Source of the DNA: Sphingopyxis sp.
GTDB lineage: Bacteria > Pseudomonadota > Alphaproteobacteria > Sphingomonadales > Sphingomonadaceae
Length of the DNA: 64,000 nt
Assembly: GCA_017745175.1 (NCBI GenBank)
Contig: JAGHZY010000009.1
Location: 37,445-101,444 of the forward strand
Direction: 5' to 3'
Numbering within the stretch: position 1 is the stretch's first letter; every line of letters begins with the position of its first letter. The position numbers were made by a program, and so were the translations under genes. The notes below the pieces were generated by a model. The model ran no database searches. It saw nothing but the letters and a program-made list of their open reading frames with translations, and had not been told where the DNA came from. Of the stretch, positions 17,010-25,211 are shown piece after piece.

Positions 17010-18116
17010 TCAGGCGGCCCGCACCCGCGTGAAGGCCTCCTCGTAGAGCGGCTGCAGCTCGGGATTGAAACGCGCATATTCGCATTTTGCGAGGACATCG
17101 GCGGGCGGGAAGATCACCGGATTATTCTTGTAGCTGTCGGGCATCAACGCCTTTGCCGCGCTGTTCGGGGTCGGAAAGAGGATCGTTTCAGTGATCTTCT
17201 TGTCGACCTGTGCATCGAGCATATAGTTGATGAAGGCGTGCGCATTCTTCGGATGCGGGGCGCCCTTCGGGATGCAGAGATTGTCCGAATTGAGCTGGCT
17301 GCCTTCCTTGGGAACGACGAAATCGATGTCCTTGTCCTCGACCATGACCTGCGCGATGTCGCCATTATATTCGAGCACGAGGTCGCAATCGCCCTTGAGC
17401 AACAGGTCCTGCCCATCGTCCTCGTGGAATTTCTTCACATTGGGCTTTTGCTTGATCATCATCTTTTCGATCGTCGCGATGTCCGCCGGGGTCAACGCGT
17501 TGACCGATTTGCCGAGATATTTGCCATAGAGGCGAAACATGTCGCCGGCCTCGGACAGCCAGGCGATGCGGCCCGCATATTCGGGGCTGTCGAACAGCAC
17601 CTTCCAGCTGTCGGGTTTCGCCGACACCTTCGACTTGCGATAGCCGATGCCGAGCGCGAGCCAGGTGTAGGGCATCGAATATTTGCGCTGCAGGTCATAT
17701 TCGACGTTGATGTACGCCGCGTCGATATTCTTCTTGTTCGGGATCTGCGCGTGGTCGAGCGGCATCAGCATGTCGGCCTTCGCCATACGTTCGACGAAAT
17801 CGTTCGACGGCACGATCACGTCATAACCGGGGTTGCCCGCCTTGAACTTGGCGAACAGCACGTCGTTGCTGTCGAACAGGTCCATCGTGACGTCGACGCC
17901 GGTCGCTTGCTTGAAGTCGTCGAGCGTCGTCTCGCCGATATAGGTGTCCCAGTTGTAGAAGTTCAGCTTGGCTTCCTCGCCGTTGGCGAGCTTCTTGCCT
18001 TCACCCTTGCTGCACGCGGCAAGACCGCCGAAGCTGATCCCCACCGCGGCGACGCCCAGCGCCTGGAGCAGCGAGCGGCGCCCGCGGGTTTGCTTGATCA
18101 GTTCGAACGGATCCAT
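17010..18116 (-). CDS. potF: Polyamine ABC transporter substrate-binding lipoprotein, PotF/PotD-like
   Basis: 368 residues. The N-terminus has a twin-arginine-like GRRSLLQALG, a hydrophobic stretch and a lipobox (GLAAC, Cys about 35), so it is probably a Tat- or Sec-exported lipoprotein. The mature part is a spermidine/putrescine-binding fold: LNFYNWDTYIGETTLDDFKQ, FDSNDVLFAKFKAGNPGYDV, LEYNGDIAQVM and KGAPHPKNAHAFINYMLDA. Trp and Asp residues expected to hold the amine are present in NWDTYIG. It is the first transporter gene, separated by 92 bases from the ligase gene upstream. Confidence 0.93.
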   Translation of the reverse strand: MDPFELIKQTRGRRSLLQALGVAAVGISFGGLAACSKGEGKKLANGEEAKLNFYNWDTYIGETTLDDFKQATGVDVTMDLFDSNDVLFAKFKAGNPGYDVIVPSNDFVERMAKADMLMPLDHAQIPNKKNIDAAYINVEYDLQRKYSMPYTWLALGIGYRKSKVSAKPDSWKVLFDSPEYAGRIAWLSEAGDMFRLYGKYLGKSVNALTPADIATIEKMMIKQKPNVKKFHEDDGQDLLLKGDCDLVLEYNGDIAQVMVEDKDIDFVVPKEGSQLNSDNLCIPKGAPHPKNAHAFINYMLDAQVDKKITETILFPTPNSAAKALMPDSYKNNPVIFPPADVLAKCEYARFNPELQPLYEEAFTRVRAA

Positions 18117-18208
18117 GTCGCAGCCTCCCTGTATGTGACGTCAAGCTGACTCAATCCGGGCAGCTTGGAAAGAGCTTTTTTGCGCTGCACCACGATTTCC
18201 TGAAACTT

Positions 18209-19600
18209 TCATGCGTTGCGCAGATACCAGTCGTAATCAAGCGTCGGGACGACGCTGAAATAATTATCCTGTTCTACCCGCTTCACGATGCTGAACATGT
18301 CGACGAAGCGGTTGCCGAGATAATCGCGCATCAGCTTCGAGGCATGGAAGCGGTCGACCGCGGCGAACCAGTTCGAGGGCGGCTTGTCGTCGCCCGAATT
18401 GTCGCGATCGTAACCGTTGCCGATAACCGCCGAGCCCGGATCGGCCTTGTGCGCCATGCCGTGGTGCATGCCCGCAAGGACCGCGGCGACCGCAAGATAG
18501 GGGTTGGCGTCGGCGCCGCATGCGCGATGCTCGACGTGGCGGCTCGGCGGCGGGCCGGCTGGGATACGGAAAGAGACAGTACGGTTGTTGACGCCCCACG
18601 TCGGCGCGACGGGGGCGTAGCTGTTCGCCTTGAAGCGGCGGTAGCTGTTCGCGTGCGGCGCAAAGAGGGCGAAACCGTCGCCGACGGTGCCGATCATCCC
18701 GCCGATCGCATGGCGTAGCGCGGGCGTGCCTTGGGGATCGTCGCTCGCGAAGATATTGTTGCCTGTCCCGTCGTTGACCGAGACATGGATGTGCATGCCG
18801 CTGCCTGCCTGTTCGGCGAAAGGCTTGGCCATGAAGGTCGCCTCGAGCCCCTGTTGCTGCGCAATCGCCTTGACGAGGCGCTTGTACATGATCGCGTCGT
18901 CGCAAGCGCGCAGCGCATCGGGCTTGTGGCGCAACGTCAGCTCGAACTGGCCGGGTGCAAATTCGGAGATCGCGCTTTCGAGCGGCAGGCCCTGCACGTC
19001 GGTCGCGGCGTAGAGCGCGTCGAAAAAGGGGCGGAAGTCGTCGAGTTCGCGAAGGCCATAAACCTCGACATTGCGCGGGGTGTCGCGGCTGTACGCCGGG
19101 CGGGCGGGGCGAACCTTGCCGTCGCGGGCGCGGCGCGGATCGACGAGGTAGAATTCGAGTTCGACCGCAAGGACGGGCGTGAGACCGTCGGCGGTATAAC
19201 GGTCGATGACGCCGCCCAGAACATGGCGCGGATCGAGGTCGTGCGGGGTGCCGTCTAGCTCGTAGAAATCGACGAGGAATTGCGCGGCATGGTCGCCGCC
19301 CCACGGCGTGCGGACGAGCGTGCCGGGGATCGGCTTCATCGAACGGTCGGCGTCGCCGTCTTCCCAGACGAGGCCGGTTTCGACCGTGTCCTGCCCGGTG
19401 ATGTCGACGACGGTGATCGAGCCGGGGAACATGCGCCCGCTTTCGTAGACCGCCATCACCTCATGCTGGCGGAGGCGCTTGCCGCGCGGGACGCCGCCGA
19501 AGTCGGTGTAGATCATCTCGATCGAATCGACGTCGGGGTTCGCCTTGAAAAAGGCTTCGGCTTCCGAACGCGGCGCGATCACGCCCGATGACTTCGACAT
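18209..19600 (-). CDS. Glutamine synthetase-family ligase, second PuuA-like copy
   Basis: 463 residues. Beta-grasp N-terminus (SIEMIYTDFGGVPRGKRL) and a catalytic domain with metal-binding Glu/His segments: LAVELEFYLVDP, EFAPGQFELTL, GSGMHIHVSVND and the Arg-rich NRTVSFRIPAGPPPSRHVEH followed by ANPYLAVAAVLAG. Enzymes of this type add glutamate to an amine (gamma-glutamyl-putrescine, -spermidine or -spermine) with ATP, rather than fix ammonia. It shares the operon with a second such ligase, the oxidase and the Pot importer, so the two copies may differ in amine preference. It is distant in sequence from the 22.2-23.6 kb copy. Confidence 0.88.
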   Translation of the reverse strand: MSKSSGVIAPRSEAEAFFKANPDVDSIEMIYTDFGGVPRGKRLRQHEVMAVYESGRMFPGSITVVDITGQDTVETGLVWEDGDADRSMKPIPGTLVRTPWGGDHAAQFLVDFYELDGTPHDLDPRHVLGGVIDRYTADGLTPVLAVELEFYLVDPRRARDGKVRPARPAYSRDTPRNVEVYGLRELDDFRPFFDALYAATDVQGLPLESAISEFAPGQFELTLRHKPDALRACDDAIMYKRLVKAIAQQQGLEATFMAKPFAEQAGSGMHIHVSVNDGTGNNIFASDDPQGTPALRHAIGGMIGTVGDGFALFAPHANSYRRFKANSYAPVAPTWGVNNRTVSFRIPAGPPPSRHVEHRACGADANPYLAVAAVLAGMHHGMAHKADPGSAVIGNGYDRDNSGDDKPPSNWFAAVDRFHASKLMRDYLGNRFVDMFSIVKRVEQDNYFSVVPTLDYDWYLRNA

Positions 19601-19607
19601 CGCCCCT

Positions 19608-20951
19608 CTACTCCTTCAAAGCCTTGATGCATTCCGCAAAAGCGCCGACCAGCCGGTCGATCTGGTCGTCGCCGGTGACCGGGCTCACCAACATCATATT
19701 GTGGAACGGCGCCAGCAAAATCCCGCGATTGGCGAGGAACAGGTGAACCGCCGCTTCCAGCCCGGGGTGCATCGCCGCCTTCGCCTCGCCGCCATTGCGC
19801 GGCGGGGTGGGGCAGGTCAGGAATTCGACGCGCGCGCCGACCTGCGTGACGTGCCAGTCGAGACCGCCAGACGCGATTTCCTGTTCGAGACCAGCGACGA
19901 GCCGCGCGGCGCCGCGCAGCATATGATCGTAGGCGGCGGGCGTGATGACCTCGCCGAGCATCGTGTCCATCGCGGTGATCGCGAGCGCGTTGGCCGACAG
20001 GGTTGTGCCGATACCGCTATGGCCGGGCGAGCGCGATCGGTTGAGCGCCGCCATGCGCTCGGCTACCGGTGCAGAGAAGCCGTAGACGGCGCAGGGCACA
20101 CCACCGCCGATCGACTTGCCGACAACGATCAGGTCGGGCGCCGGGCCATGGGTAACGCCATGGCCGCCGTAGCCCGACGAGATGGTATGGGTTTCGTCGA
20201 AGACGAGCAAGGTGCCGGTCTCGTCGCACAGCATGCGCAGCGTCCGCAGAAAGCCCGGCGCGTCGCGGACCATGCCGACATTGGTCATCACCGGCTCGGC
20301 AAGGACGCACGCGATCTCGCCGCCGCGCAGTGCCGTCGTGAGCGCCTCCGCGTCGTTGAACTCGACGACGATCGTCGTGCCGCGAAGGTCGTGGACCTGC
20401 CCGACGAGGCTCGCGCGCATCAGCGGCGCGCCAGCCTTCAGGTCGACGAAGGCATCGTCGACCGCGCCATGATAGGCGCCGTTGAAGGTCAATATCTTGC
20501 GCCGTCTGCTGATCCCGCGGCACCAGCGGATTACCGCGCGATTTGCCTCGCTGGCCGTGGTCGTGACCTGCCATTGTGGCAGGTCGAACATTGCCGCGAG
20601 CCGTTCCGACAGGGCTGCGCCGCGTGTCGTCGGGAGCATGTAGCTCAGGCCTTCGCTCGCCTGTTTTGCCAGAGCGGCGGCGAGCGCGGGCGGCGAATGG
20701 CCGAACAGGCTCGCGGTGTCACCGAGGCAGAAATCGTCGTAAGTCTGACCGTCGACGCTGGTGAGCGTCGCATCCTTGGCCGACGCCGCGACGATCGGCA
20801 CCGGGCTCGGCCAGTCGCGCATCCAGTGGAACGGGACCGACTGAAACCAGCCCTTCGCCGCTGCATGATGCACGAAAGCGCGCGGATTGGCAGCGTGGAA
20901 ACGTTCGGCCTCGCGTGCCGCGACGCGGGCGATGGCAGGCCCCGTGATCAT
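19608..20951 (-). CDS. Class III PLP aminotransferase, glutamate-1-semialdehyde-mutase-like
   Basis: 447 residues from the ATG at 20951, which overlaps the oxidase stop as ATGA. Fold landmarks: DDFCLGDTASLFGHSPPAL, TTTASEANRAVIRWCRGISR, LTFNGAYHGAVDDAF, LLVFDETHTISSGYGG and LIVVGKSIGGGVPCAVYGF, with the PLP-binding Lys in the last. It looks closer to GSA aminomutase-like enzymes than to the two omega-aminotransferases elsewhere in the window. HemL function is unlikely in this context. Its place between oxidase and ligase genes suggests it acts on an amino-acid or aldehyde intermediate of polyamine breakdown; the substrate is unknown. Confidence 0.85.
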   Translation of the reverse strand: MITGPAIARVAAREAERFHAANPRAFVHHAAAKGWFQSVPFHWMRDWPSPVPIVAASAKDATLTSVDGQTYDDFCLGDTASLFGHSPPALAAALAKQASEGLSYMLPTTRGAALSERLAAMFDLPQWQVTTTASEANRAVIRWCRGISRRRKILTFNGAYHGAVDDAFVDLKAGAPLMRASLVGQVHDLRGTTIVVEFNDAEALTTALRGGEIACVLAEPVMTNVGMVRDAPGFLRTLRMLCDETGTLLVFDETHTISSGYGGHGVTHGPAPDLIVVGKSIGGGVPCAVYGFSAPVAERMAALNRSRSPGHSGIGTTLSANALAITAMDTMLGEVITPAAYDHMLRGAARLVAGLEQEIASGGLDWHVTQVGARVEFLTCPTPPRNGGEAKAAMHPGLEAAVHLFLANRGILLAPFHNMMLVSPVTGDDQIDRLVGAFAECIKALKE

Positions 20952-22216
20952 CCGAGCCGGTCCTTCATGGCATAGTAGAGCAGGCCCAGCGTGGCGAGCG
21001 GGCGGCGCAGCCATTTGCCGCCGGGGAAGGGGCGCGACGGCAGGCCCGCCAGCACATCGAACCGCTCGGCGGTCCCCGCCATTGCTTCGGCGATCAGCTC
21101 GCCCGCCAGCGTCGTCACCAACGCGCCGTGCCCTGAAAAACCGTGCGCGAAGAAGATGTTTCCGCGCCGTCCGATATGAGGCAGGCGGTTCATCGTCACG
21201 GCGACCGCGCCGCCCCAGCTATAGTCGATCTTCGCATCGGCAATCTGCGGGAACACTTCGGCCATGAAGGGCCGCACGAACGCTGCGATATCGCGCGGCG
21301 GCGTCTGCGAATAACGCTCGCCGCCACCGAAGATCAGGCGTTTGTCGGCCGACAGGCGGAAATAGTTGAGCACGAAGCGGCTGTCGGCGACCGCCGCATC
21401 GGTGGGCAGCAGCGCGTCGGCGTTTGCGAGCGGAGCGGTTGCGATATTATAGTTCATGATCGGAACGGTGTAGCGACCGAGTTGCGGTTCGAGCTGGCCG
21501 ATCCATGCGTCGGTGGCATCGATGAAAAATTTCGCCCAGACGGTTCGATCGTTCAAGAAAAGCTCGTTTTTATCGAAGCCGAGATCAAAGATCAGATCGG
21601 CCTTCTCGCCCTCGATGAACCGCACCCCTGCCGTCTCTGCCGCCTGTGCGAGGCCGATCGCATAATTGAGCGGATGGAAATGCCCGCCTTGCGGATCGTG
21701 GATGCCGCCATGATAGAGCGGGCTGGTGATATGCGCGCTCATGTTCGTCTTTGTGACGACATCGCTCGCGTAACCGAACCGCGTTGCCAGATAATCGGCC
21801 TCGCGCTTCATGGCGTCGAAATCTTTGGGCGTCCACGCCGCCTCCAGATGCCCGGCTTTCAGGTCGCACGCGATGTCGTGTTTTGCGATCCGCGCTTTAA
21901 CCCGGTTCTGTCGCCAGCACAGGTTGAACAGCGCATCGGCGCGTTCGCCGCCGAACGCCTCTTCCAGCTCGGATGCCGTCCAGCGCAGGCCGGGGATCAA
22001 TTGGCCGCCGTTGCGGCCCGAGGCACCGAAGCCGACATGTTCGCGCTCGACGAGAATCACAGAAAAACCGCGTTCCGCGCAGGCAAGCGCGGCCGAAAGG
22101 CCGGTAAAACCGCCGCCGATCACGGCGACGTCGCACTCCAAATCACCTGCGAACGCACGCGGCCGCCATTCATGCGCGGTCGCGGCATAATAACTGTGAT
22201 TCAGCGGGTCGGTCAT
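20948..22216 (-). CDS. puuB: FAD-dependent gamma-glutamylputrescine oxidase-like protein
   Basis: 422 residues of the DAO family. The dinucleotide-binding motif is DVAVIGGGFTGLSAALACAE, followed by VGFGASGRNGGQLIPG, a sequence typical of PuuB/OrdL oxidases. A C-terminal FAD-binding region is IGRRGNIFFAHGFSGHG. It oxidises gamma-glutamyl-putrescine to the aldehyde, releasing ammonia and peroxide. It sits between ligase and aminotransferase genes and overlaps the latter by four bases. Confidence 0.9.
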   Translation of the reverse strand: MTDPLNHSYYAATAHEWRPRAFAGDLECDVAVIGGGFTGLSAALACAERGFSVILVEREHVGFGASGRNGGQLIPGLRWTASELEEAFGGERADALFNLCWRQNRVKARIAKHDIACDLKAGHLEAAWTPKDFDAMKREADYLATRFGYASDVVTKTNMSAHITSPLYHGGIHDPQGGHFHPLNYAIGLAQAAETAGVRFIEGEKADLIFDLGFDKNELFLNDRTVWAKFFIDATDAWIGQLEPQLGRYTVPIMNYNIATAPLANADALLPTDAAVADSRFVLNYFRLSADKRLIFGGGERYSQTPPRDIAAFVRPFMAEVFPQIADAKIDYSWGGAVAVTMNRLPHIGRRGNIFFAHGFSGHGALVTTLAGELIAEAMAGTAERFDVLAGLPSRPFPGGKWLRRPLATLGLLYYAMKDRLG

Positions 22217-22230
22217 GGCCGGCGCGCGGG

Positions 22231-23577
22231 TCAGACCCGCATCAACAGATGTTCGCGTTCCCAGCTCGACACGACCGACTGGTAATTGAACAGCTCATGA
22301 TCCTTCACTGCGAAGAAGATTTCGAAGAAATCGTCGCCGAGCAGGTTGCGGACCTTCTTGCACGACGCGAAGCGGTCGAGCGCCGCCTCCAGCGTGCGCG
22401 GCAGGGTGCGTGCGCGATTGTACGCGCTGCCGGTAATCGGCTTGGCGGGCACCATGCGGTCGACCATCCCGATATAGCCGCAGATCAGCGAGGCTGCGAT
22501 CGCGAGATAGGGATTGCTGTCGGCGCCGGGCAGGCGGTTCTCGACGCGGCGATTGTTCTTGTCCGAGATCGGCACGCGGAACCCGCACGAACGGTTGTCC
22601 TCGCCCCACTGGACGTTGATCGGCGCCGCACTGTCGGGGCGCATGCGGCGGAAACTGTTCACATTGGGCGCCCACAGCGGCGAGATTTGCGGCAGATAGC
22701 GCACGAGCCCCGCGATATAGCTGCGGAACATCGCACTATCGCGGCCGTTCGCGGTCGAAAACAGGTTCTTGCCGGTCACGGCATCGACGACCGACTGGTG
22801 GATATGCATCGCGCTGCCCGGCTGGCCCGCCATCGGGTTCGCCATGAAGGTCGCATAGACATTGTGCTGTTTCGCGACATTCCGCACGACGCGCTTGAAC
22901 AGGAAGACTTCGTCGGCCAGCCGTAGCGGATCGCCATGCTCGAAATTGACCTCGAGTTGCGCGGCGCCCATTTCGTGGATCATCGTGTCGATGTCGAGCC
23001 CCATCAGCTCGCAATCGTCGTAGATATGATCGATGATATCCTCATATTCGTTCATCGCCTCCAGCCCATAGGGCTGGCTCGCGGTCTCGCTGCGCCCCGA
23101 CTGGCCGACCGGCGGTGTCAGCGGGAAATCGGGATCGGCATTCTGCGAGACGAGATAGAATTCGACCTCGGGCGCGATGATCGGCTTCCAGCCCTTTTCC
23201 TCATAGAGGCCGAGCACCTTCTTGAGGATCGTTCGCGGCGCAATGTCGACTTCGGTGCCGTCGCCGTTGAACGCATCGGCGATCACGAAGGCGGTGGGTG
23301 AGGTAAAGCCCGGCGCGACGCAGATCGTGCTGGGATCGGCGATCAATATCTTGTCGGGATCCTTGTCCCAGATGTCGTCGATATCTTCCGGGTAGTGACC
23401 GTCGATCGTGCAGATGAAGACGCTGCCGGGAATGCGCAGCGACTTGTCCTTGACCGAGGAGAGGAACTTCTTGGCGGGCAGTACCTTGCCGCGCTGAACC
23501 CCGTTGATGTCGGGGACGATACATTCGACTTCGTCGATATTATGGTCGCTGATCCATTGTTCCAGATTGACTGACAT
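22231..23577 (-). CDS. puuA: Glutamine synthetase-family ligase (gamma-glutamylputrescine synthetase-like)
   Basis: 448 residues. N-terminal domain VECIVPDINGVQRGKVLPAK; catalytic segments IIAPEVEFYLVSQ, HEMGAAQLEVNFEHGDP, GSAMHIHQSVVD, NRSCGFRVPISDKNNRRVEN and ADSNPYLAIAASLICG. These match the PuuA group, which ligates glutamate to putrescine as the first Puu step. It is the promoter-proximal gene of the minus-strand polyamine run, and its start faces a divergent aminotransferase gene across 260 bases that contain a palindrome. Confidence 0.9.
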   Translation of the reverse strand: MSVNLEQWISDHNIDEVECIVPDINGVQRGKVLPAKKFLSSVKDKSLRIPGSVFICTIDGHYPEDIDDIWDKDPDKILIADPSTICVAPGFTSPTAFVIADAFNGDGTEVDIAPRTILKKVLGLYEEKGWKPIIAPEVEFYLVSQNADPDFPLTPPVGQSGRSETASQPYGLEAMNEYEDIIDHIYDDCELMGLDIDTMIHEMGAAQLEVNFEHGDPLRLADEVFLFKRVVRNVAKQHNVYATFMANPMAGQPGSAMHIHQSVVDAVTGKNLFSTANGRDSAMFRSYIAGLVRYLPQISPLWAPNVNSFRRMRPDSAAPINVQWGEDNRSCGFRVPISDKNNRRVENRLPGADSNPYLAIAASLICGYIGMVDRMVPAKPITGSAYNRARTLPRTLEAALDRFASCKKVRNLLGDDFFEIFFAVKDHELFNYQSVVSSWEREHLLMRV

Positions 23578-23673
23578 GCGCCCCCGATTGGGCCGAGGAG
23601 TCGGCCCGTTGTGGAGCGGGCAGCGTATCGCAAGCTTGGGGGGAGCGCCAGAGGGGCCGCAATCCGGTCATTT

Positions 23674-23693
23674 CCGGCATGATTATATGCCGG
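23674..23693. promoter_or_regulatory. Palindrome in the divergent polyamine promoter region
   Basis: CCGGCAT and ATGCCGG are perfect inverted halves around GATTAT, about 97 bases upstream of puuA and 144 upstream of the divergent aminotransferase gene. The placement suits an operator for both. No regulator gene is nearby and the motif matches none I know. Confidence 0.4.
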
Positions 23694-23837
23694 ATCCTTT
23701 GGTTGCACGAAAGCGGTTCTTCCTCATCTTCGTCAGGCCGAGCTTGACCCGGCGTCGGCCTTTTCGTCAAGAAGGGCGGTCGCCGGACCGGGGCCGGTGT
23801 GACGGCGGGCGAAAGGGCCCGGGAGGAGAAAGCGGCA

Positions 23838-25154
23838 ATGAAGGCTGACAACGACGAACTGGCGTCCTTCTGGATGCCGTTTACCGCCAACCGCGCTTTC
23901 AGGGCGCACCCGCGCCAGCTCATCTCGGCGAGCGGCATGTATTATCAATCGAGCGACGGGCGGACGATCCTCGATGGCACGGCGGGGCTCTGGTGCAGCA
24001 ACGCGGGCCATTGTCGCCCCGAAATCACCGAGGCGATCGCGAAGGCTGCGGCGACGCTCGATTTCGCGCCGACCTTTCAGCTCGGGCACCCGCTTCCCTT
24101 TGAGCTGGCCCGGCGGCTGGCGGAATTGATGCCCGAGGGGCTCGACCGCATCTTCTTTACCAACAGTGGATCGGAATCGGTCGATACCGCGCTCAAGATT
24201 GCGCTGAATATCCAGCGCGCAAAGGGGCAGGGGACGCGCACGCGGCTGATCGGACGCGAACGCGGCTATCACGGTACGGGCTTTGGCGGGATCAGCGTCG
24301 GCGGATTGGTGAACAATCGCCGCGCCTTCGGGAACGGGCTGTCCGGCGTCGACCACCTCCGGCACACGCACGATATCGAGCGCAACGCCTTCACCCGCGG
24401 GTTTCCGAAGCATGGCGCCGAACTCGCCGACGATCTCCAGCGTCTTGTCGACCTGCACGGTGCCGACACGATCGCGGCGGTGATCGTCGAACCGATGGCG
24501 GGGTCGACCGGCGTCCTGATCCCGCCTGCGGGCTATCTTCAGCGCCTGCGCGAGATTTGCGACCGGCATGGTATCATCCTGATCTTCGACGAGGTGATTA
24601 CCGCCTTCGGCCGCGTCGGCGGCGCGACCGCGTCGGAGGCGTGGGGCGTGACCCCGGATATCATCACGATGGCGAAGGGGCTGACCAACGCCGCCGTCCC
24701 GATGGGGGCGGTCGCGGTGAAGCGCGAGCTGCACGACGCGGTGATCGACAGCGTGCCCGGCGGGATCGAGCTGTTCCATGGCTACACCTATTCGGGGCAC
24801 CCGCTGGCGAGCGCTGCGGGGCTCGCGACGCTCGACCTTTATGCGCGCGACGGCCTGTTCGACCGCGCGACGGGGCTTGAATCCTATTGGGAGGACGCGG
24901 CGCACAGCCTGAAAGGGCGGCGCCACATCATCGACATCCGCACGGTCGGCCTCGTCGCCGGGATCGAGCTGGCGCCGCGTCCCGGTGCGCCGACGGCGCG
25001 CGCGATGGACTTGTTCCACGCCTGCTTCGACAACGGACTGCTTGTCCGCGCAACCGGCGATATCATCGCGCTGTCGCCGCCGCTGATCGTCGAGCGCGCG
25101 CAGATCGACGAGATGTTCGGGAAGATCGGCGAACTGCTCGACAATATCGACTGA
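23838..25154 (+). CDS. Class III omega-amino acid:pyruvate aminotransferase-like
   Basis: 438 residues from the ATG at 23838, with GGGAGGAG upstream. Family marks: FWMPFTANRAF, DGTAGLWCSNAGHCRPEI, FFTNSGSESVDTALKIAL, RERGYHGTGFGGISVGG, LIFDEVITAFGRVGG and IITMAKGLTNAAVPMGAV with the PLP Lys. It resembles beta-alanine:pyruvate aminotransferases. It is divergent from the puuA-led run and ends facing the histidine kinase gene. It is a plausible GABA or beta-alanine transaminase that would finish spermidine or putrescine catabolism. Confidence 0.88.
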   Translation: MKADNDELASFWMPFTANRAFRAHPRQLISASGMYYQSSDGRTILDGTAGLWCSNAGHCRPEITEAIAKAAATLDFAPTFQLGHPLPFELARRLAELMPEGLDRIFFTNSGSESVDTALKIALNIQRAKGQGTRTRLIGRERGYHGTGFGGISVGGLVNNRRAFGNGLSGVDHLRHTHDIERNAFTRGFPKHGAELADDLQRLVDLHGADTIAAVIVEPMAGSTGVLIPPAGYLQRLREICDRHGIILIFDEVITAFGRVGGATASEAWGVTPDIITMAKGLTNAAVPMGAVAVKRELHDAVIDSVPGGIELFHGYTYSGHPLASAAGLATLDLYARDGLFDRATGLESYWEDAAHSLKGRRHIIDIRTVGLVAGIELAPRPGAPTARAMDLFHACFDNGLLVRATGDIIALSPPLIVERAQIDEMFGKIGELLDNID

Positions 25155-25211
25155 AGGCGCGCACGGAGGCGCGATCTCACCGGTCTGAAAGGCGCCGGAA
25201 AGCCAGGCCGA

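Noticed and set aside
18136..18143. TGACGTCA palindrome upstream of potF
   Set aside because: Only 8 bases, expected by chance in a 64 kb window; it lacks the full TTGACGT-2-ACGTCAA form seen at 50.26 kb.
16083..18149. 688-codon plus-strand frame opposite potH and potF
   Set aside because: Runs across two well-defined genes and their junction, with low-complexity His/Arg/Asp-rich translation and no recognisable fold.
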